DNA of 5,812 bases from CAYJOG01 sp964371695 [NCBI: uncultured bacterium] (GTDB lineage Bacteria > CAYJOG01). The translations under genes were made by a program, and so were the position numbers. Each line of letters starts with the position of its first letter. Position 1 is the stretch's first letter. The stretch spans positions 1-5,812 of the forward strand of contig CAYJOG010000200.1 of assembly GCA_964371695.1 (NCBI GenBank), read 5' to 3'. The notes beneath the pieces were generated by a model. That model did not search any database and was not told the origin of the DNA. It saw nothing but the letters and a program-made list of their open reading frames with translations. Of the stretch, positions 4,201 through 5,812 are shown one piece after another.

Positions 4201-5812
4201 CCTCACCAGCGAACTGGTGAACGGCAAAATCAAGATCACCGGCAACGCCACGAGCGTGGGGGGAACCATCACCGCCGTTACGGTGACGGTGAACGGCGAC
4301 AGCATTCCCGTGTCGGGCGTGAACCCCTTCACGGCGGAGTTCACCCCGGTCATCGAAGCCGCCCCCACGGTGGAACTCACCACCCCCACGGTGGAAAACG
4401 TGAAGGGCGAAGACTTCGACGGCGTGAAGCTGATGACCCCCGATGAAGTCACCGACGGCAAGATCACCGTAAAAGGCTCCCTGGGGGTGGACGACGCCGC
4501 CCAGGAATATGTCATTGAAGTAACCGCCGAAGACAACGTGGGCCAGCAGACCGAAACCGAAATCGCCACGGTGAACTATTTCATTCCCGGCACCGAGGGG
4601 GTGAGCAAGGTGGAGGTGACGTTTGACGGCTCCAGCTACGCCGCCGCCACGCTCACCGGCAATTCCTTCACTTATGACAAAACCCCCTCCAGCGGCGCGG
4701 TGTATGAAATCAAGGTGAAGGTGACCACCAAGGCTGGCGCGGCCGACCCGGTGGAACTGCCCGACACGCCGTGGTCGGTAGAATATTCCAGCAAGAACTG
4801 GAAGACCCGGCTCGAAGAGCAGTTCAAGGCCATGGTGAGCGCCTATACCACGCAGGACAGTCCCACCCTGCTGGCGGCCATCAGCGACATCTTCGGCAGC
4901 AACGTCACCAGCATGGGCACCAAAACACAGGTGGAAGACAACATCTCTGACCGCTTTTTGTGCTGCGACACGGGCATTCAATACAGCATCAACTCCACGG
5001 TCATCACGCCGCCTTACACCGAGGGCAGCGTCTATTTTCGCTGGAACCTGCCCAGTTCGGGCGGTACCTATCTCAACGAGCAGTGGATTTTTGAGCGCGA
5101 CGCGGAAACCAACGAATACATGCTCAAAAACGTGGTGGGCAACGACAGCCTGCTGCGCTTCACCGACACCGTGGGCAGCATCAACATCACCAGCAACGCC
5201 TCGGCGCTTTACGCCAACGGCCAGCAGACCGCCACCATCACCGGCACCGTGCGCGACAGCGGCGGCTTCATCGTGCGCGACGGCACCCGCATTGATCTGA
5301 CAGTGGACCAGGGCACGATCAATCCCCAGCAGGCCATCGTCAACAATGGCCAGTTCACGGTCACCTACACGTCCGACACCTCCAGCGGCATTGCCGACAT
5401 CGTGGCCACCGACGACGCCACGGGCACGGTGTCGTCCAACACGGTGCAGATTACGCTCAAGACGGTGGGCACACTCACCCTGGCGGTGGCCCCCAACAAC
5501 CTGATTGCCAACAATGCCGACCTCGCCACCGTCACCGGCACGGCGCTGGACACCGCCGGTGTGGCGGTGCCCAACGGCACGGTCATCAACCTCACGGCCA
5601 CGCTGGGCACACTGGGGGCCACGTCGCTCACGGTTACGGGTGGCGCTTTCAGCACCACCTATCGGGCAGGCACGGTGGGGGGCACGGGGGTCATCATCGC
5701 CACTGGCGGAGACCAGGGGGCCACGGCCAACACCACCCTCACACTCACCGAAGAAGCCCCGCCGCTGCCCCCCGGCTTTTTGCCCAGACTGGCCAACCGC
5801 AAGGACGTGCTC
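1142..5812 (+). CDS. giant secreted Ig-repeat adhesin-like protein, C-terminus outside window
   Basis: The frame from ATG 1142 is open to the last base: 1557 codons without a stop, so the gene is 3'-partial. This is the only ATG, GTG or TTG in frame after the TAA at 1106 that keeps the whole signal peptide (1-35: hydrophobic core LLRLLWLVCLLLCMLGV, end STLAA before E36). C20 and C24 do not form a lipobox. No clear Shine-Dalgarno precedes it. The mature protein has an unrecognised region (60-217), short repeats (218-340), eight Ig-like repeats (347-1215), an NTF2-like segment (1219-1340) and two Big_1-like domains (1343-1537). It is rich in Thr, Asn, Gly and Asp, with C1274 and C1275 its only cysteines. 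Such architectures belong to adhesins and surface or matrix proteins; the ligand and anchoring cannot be seen. It probably shares a transcript with the FecR-domain gene, and a terminator-like hairpin interrupts its early codons. Confidence 0.9.
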   Translation, partial: MKQVSNTHFPGLLRLLWLVCLLLCMLGVNSSTLAAENLVQGTSLTDNTRRPASGGALFVSHFHGLVAVAQNGASPSILVPKEGVELELPKGAVQMFQVTFSDSALIRFMPKSTSTVSGDIVLKGNSDHLDFKDRLEIEFHPKFMSVISAYYDPFTNTVHLVAGGEVVAIFTDFTNMVEGEPVVALQEGRAVLNYPEAFSVIFMDYPPLAPSDMVMTEDGMVKLNFQVAVQFGEKTDVVVEGGPVLTEAETLPDGTIKLSFGSTVSFGGEKAVVTDTAITSETESLGGELKLNFSNEVHFTGDSQQAVATDTGSSFGGEEALEGGTLTFNFSSAVGFEKNEAAEPKAPNVNAVAVLGSGATPGGTVGINDDNLKEGNIEITGETTTLNSVIDSAEVSIDGGVSWKTADGKEAFTYEFKAPEDKKSYNVRVRSTNEAGQVSGQFSFTLNFDPGAKAQPPAVADLDVNGTGVNSGGSVSFDDGDLIDEALIITGNAIANFSPVDKVEVSTDGGSYKTANGTDNFSYNVKPSSDKQTIKVSVRAKNEAGQTSTVVSFTIHYEKAPEPEAQPPEIAGVTVAGKDVASGETVTLTAEDAANGLIALEGTADTENSTISKVEISTNGGSTYNSAGGSSNWSYNFTASSAGGTYSVKVKATNAKSQATTYSFTVVYEGALPPVVTAAQVGDTGANEGATITIGSNVLEDGKIVITGTAEAQTGTITKVEVSTNNGASFVTADGEENWSYALTAPASKTTYNVQVKTTDSGARASAVYKFTLVYDPTAAAQPPEFTGVTVNDVTVDTGADADVAGADIDGASIPLAGTVSTEGSTVTKVEVSTNNGTSYATATGTDEWTYNLTKPAADTTYNMKLRATNAGGQTSTFTFRLVYTAPAVAQAPEFTEVTVNDVAVDEGGDAEAVGTEIDGTTIPLAGAATTENSTLTKIEISTNNGTSYVTVTGTDDWTYNLTKPATDTTYNMKVRATNAAGQTSTRSFRLVYTQGVQPPVMENLKVLSRVFSSADGANILTSELVNGKIKITGNATSVGGTITAVTVTVNGDSIPVSGVNPFTAEFTPVIEAAPTVELTTPTVENVKGEDFDGVKLMTPDEVTDGKITVKGSLGVDDAAQEYVIEVTAEDNVGQQTETEIATVNYFIPGTEGVSKVEVTFDGSSYAAATLTGNSFTYDKTPSSGAVYEIKVKVTTKAGAADPVELPDTPWSVEYSSKNWKTRLEEQFKAMVSAYTTQDSPTLLAAISDIFGSNVTSMGTKTQVEDNISDRFLCCDTGIQYSINSTVITPPYTEGSVYFRWNLPSSGGTYLNEQWIFERDAETNEYMLKNVVGNDSLLRFTDTVGSINITSNASALYANGQQTATITGTVRDSGGFIVRDGTRIDLTVDQGTINPQQAIVNNGQFTVTYTSDTSSGIADIVATDDATGTVSSNTVQITLKTVGTLTLAVAPNNLIANNADLATVTGTALDTAGVAVPNGTVINLTATLGTLGATSLTVTGGAFSTTYRAGTVGGTGVIIATGGDQGATANTTLTLTEEAPPLPPGFLPRLANRKDVL
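1288..1319 (+). terminator. intrinsic terminator inside the giant gene (codons 49-60)
   Basis: GCGCCCCGCC (1288-1297) and GGCGGGGCGC (1301-1310) form a perfect 10-bp GC-rich stem with a TCT loop, followed by TTTTTGTTT (1311-1319). This is the canonical rho-independent form, directed along the + strand only, since no A-tract precedes the stem. It lies 182 bases after the FecR-domain stop and 146 bases into the giant ORF, encoding roughly RRPASGGALFV. It could terminate transcripts of the first gene and act as an attenuator or polarity switch for the second. A ribosome translating these codons close behind RNA polymerase would prevent the hairpin from forming. The structure is seen directly; the regulatory role is inferred. 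Confidence 0.8.
1793..2161 (+). repeat. three and a half short tandem protein repeats (33-37 residues)
   Basis: Units begin near residues 218, 253, 287 and 323 of the giant protein. Each opens with a Gly-containing turn and a beta strand: GMVKLNF, GTIKLSF, GELKLNF, GTLTFNF. A V-x-F strand follows in each (VQF, VSF, VHF, VGF), then an acidic Thr-rich tail. The closing phenylalanines of the first strand are at 225, 260, 293 and 330, so spacing drifts (35, 33, 37). The fourth unit is cut short by the start of the Ig array. It may be a beta-solenoid or hairpin stack; I do not recognise a named family. Confidence 0.65.
2180..4786 (+). repeat. array of eight Ig-like repeats, about 321-333 bp each in the regular part
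   Basis: Units start near 2180, 2504, 2837, 3155, 3485, 3812, 4133 and 4364 (residues 347, 455, 566, 672, 782, 891, 998, 1075). The regular order of blocks is: A, opening QPPEFTGVTV-like; B, DGxIxITG-like; C, ITKVEVSTNNGxSY-like; D, W-T/S-Y-N plus a Pro/Ala turn; E, TYNxKVRATNAxGQTS then a strand ending V-Y. The C block resembles the KVEVSTDGG strand found in many bacterial Ig-like and sulfite-oxidase-dimerisation-type folds. Units 1-6 are complete. Units 7 and 8 have their blocks in an altered order. Acidic loops in several units, for example DTGADADVAGADIDG in unit 5, could bind calcium, as in other surface Ig arrays; that is inference. Confidence 0.85.
3485..4132 (+). repeat. recently duplicated pair of Ig repeats (units 5 and 6)
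   Basis: Residues 784-885 and 893-994 align without gaps, and I count 76 of 102 identical residues. The second half of the unit is better conserved (45 of 53) than the first (31 of 49). At DNA level the pair shares runs of more than 20 identical bases, for example over the strand encoding DTTYNMK. The other units are clearly more diverged, so this pair looks like the latest duplication, or is kept similar by gene conversion. Confidence 0.8.
4796..5161 (+). other. NTF2/SnoaL-like segment inserted in the giant protein
   Basis: Residues about 1219-1340 break from the Ig pattern. They begin with an amphipathic helix (WKTRLEEQFKAMVSAYTTQD, 1220-1239), a second helix (PTLLAAISDIFG), then a third (TQVEDNISDRF), followed by strands (GIQYSINSTVI, GSVYFRWNL, NEQWIFERD, EYMLKNVVGN). 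Helices followed by a curved sheet ending in a W/R-rich strand and a LKN-x-x-G-like turn is the layout of NTF2/SnoaL-like domains, which bind small ligands or dimerise. C1274-C1275 are the only cysteines of the mature protein. The assignment rests on pattern reading alone. Confidence 0.5.
5168..5752 (+). other. two invasin/intimin-type Big_1-like domains
   Basis: Residues 1343-1440 and 1441-1537 share a layout: an opening strand (VGSINITSNASALYANGQ; VGTLTLAVAPNNLIANNA), then TxTGTxxDxxGxxVxxGTxIxLT, a middle strand with a GxFxTxY motif, and a closing A-rich strand. This is the signature of Big_1 (invasin/intimin) domains, which form rigid stalks in outer-membrane adhesins and inverse autotransporters. 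After them a Pro-rich linker (PPLPPGFLP) leads out of the window, so further domains are expected downstream. Confidence 0.75.

Noticed and set aside
2180-4786. CRISPR array or mobile element as the cause of the periodic repeats
   Set aside because: The period is about 321-333 bp, in frame, with gradual protein-level divergence, as expected for tandem protein domains; there are no short direct repeats with unique spacers and no transposase.
3227-4981. 584-codon minus-strand ORF opposite the Ig repeats
   Set aside because: It has the same codon register as the sense frame, ends where the sense has a TCA codon, and its repeats only mirror the Ig array. It is a codon-bias shadow.
5757-5787. Possible second terminator near the window end (GCCG...CGGC then TTTTT)
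   Set aside because: The stem is only about 4 bp with a long loop, inside proline codons of a linker. It is much weaker than the hairpin at 1288.

Overview
The window holds two same-strand genes for exported proteins. It looks like bacterial DNA of roughly 60% GC with strong GC3 bias: codons such as GCC, ACC, GGC, CTG and GTG dominate, and TTA, CTA and TCA are nearly absent. Sec-type signal peptides, a FecR-domain protein and a very large secreted Ig-repeat protein suggest a diderm (Gram-negative-type) bacterium. Nothing in the sequence names the lineage.

Layout. Positions 1-202 are a leader or intergenic region. It has an imperfect inverted repeat (38-74), a weak promoter candidate, an unusually complete Shine-Dalgarno-like sequence that sits too far from any start codon (153-165), and the ordinary ribosome binding site of the first gene. 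Positions 203-1105 encode a 300-residue exported FecR-domain protein with an Ig-like C-terminal domain. After a 36-base gap, a reading frame opens at 1142 and stays open to the last base (1557 codons, no stop). It encodes a giant secreted Ig-repeat protein, probably an adhesin or surface-layer-type protein, whose C-terminus lies beyond the window.

The giant protein reads, in order: signal peptide (1-35), unrecognised N-terminal region (about 60-217), three and a half short repeats of 33-37 residues (218-340), eight Ig-like repeats of about 107-111 residues (347-1215, the last two with scrambled sub-modules), an inserted NTF2/SnoaL-like segment carrying the only two cysteines of the mature protein (about 1219-1340), two invasin/intimin-type Big_1-like domains (1343-1537), and the start of a proline-rich linker.

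The most striking feature is a textbook intrinsic terminator (perfect 10-bp GC stem, 3-nt loop, T-tract) inside the giant gene, at codons 49-60, just after the signal-peptide region. The only two TTA codons found in either gene lie just before it. A plausible reading is that most transcripts stop there after the FecR-domain gene, and the costly giant gene is transcribed only when readthrough occurs, for example when a ribosome follows the polymerase closely. This is inference and needs RNA data. The two genes are probably co-transcribed and both products act outside the cytoplasm; a physical or regulatory partnership is likely but unproven.
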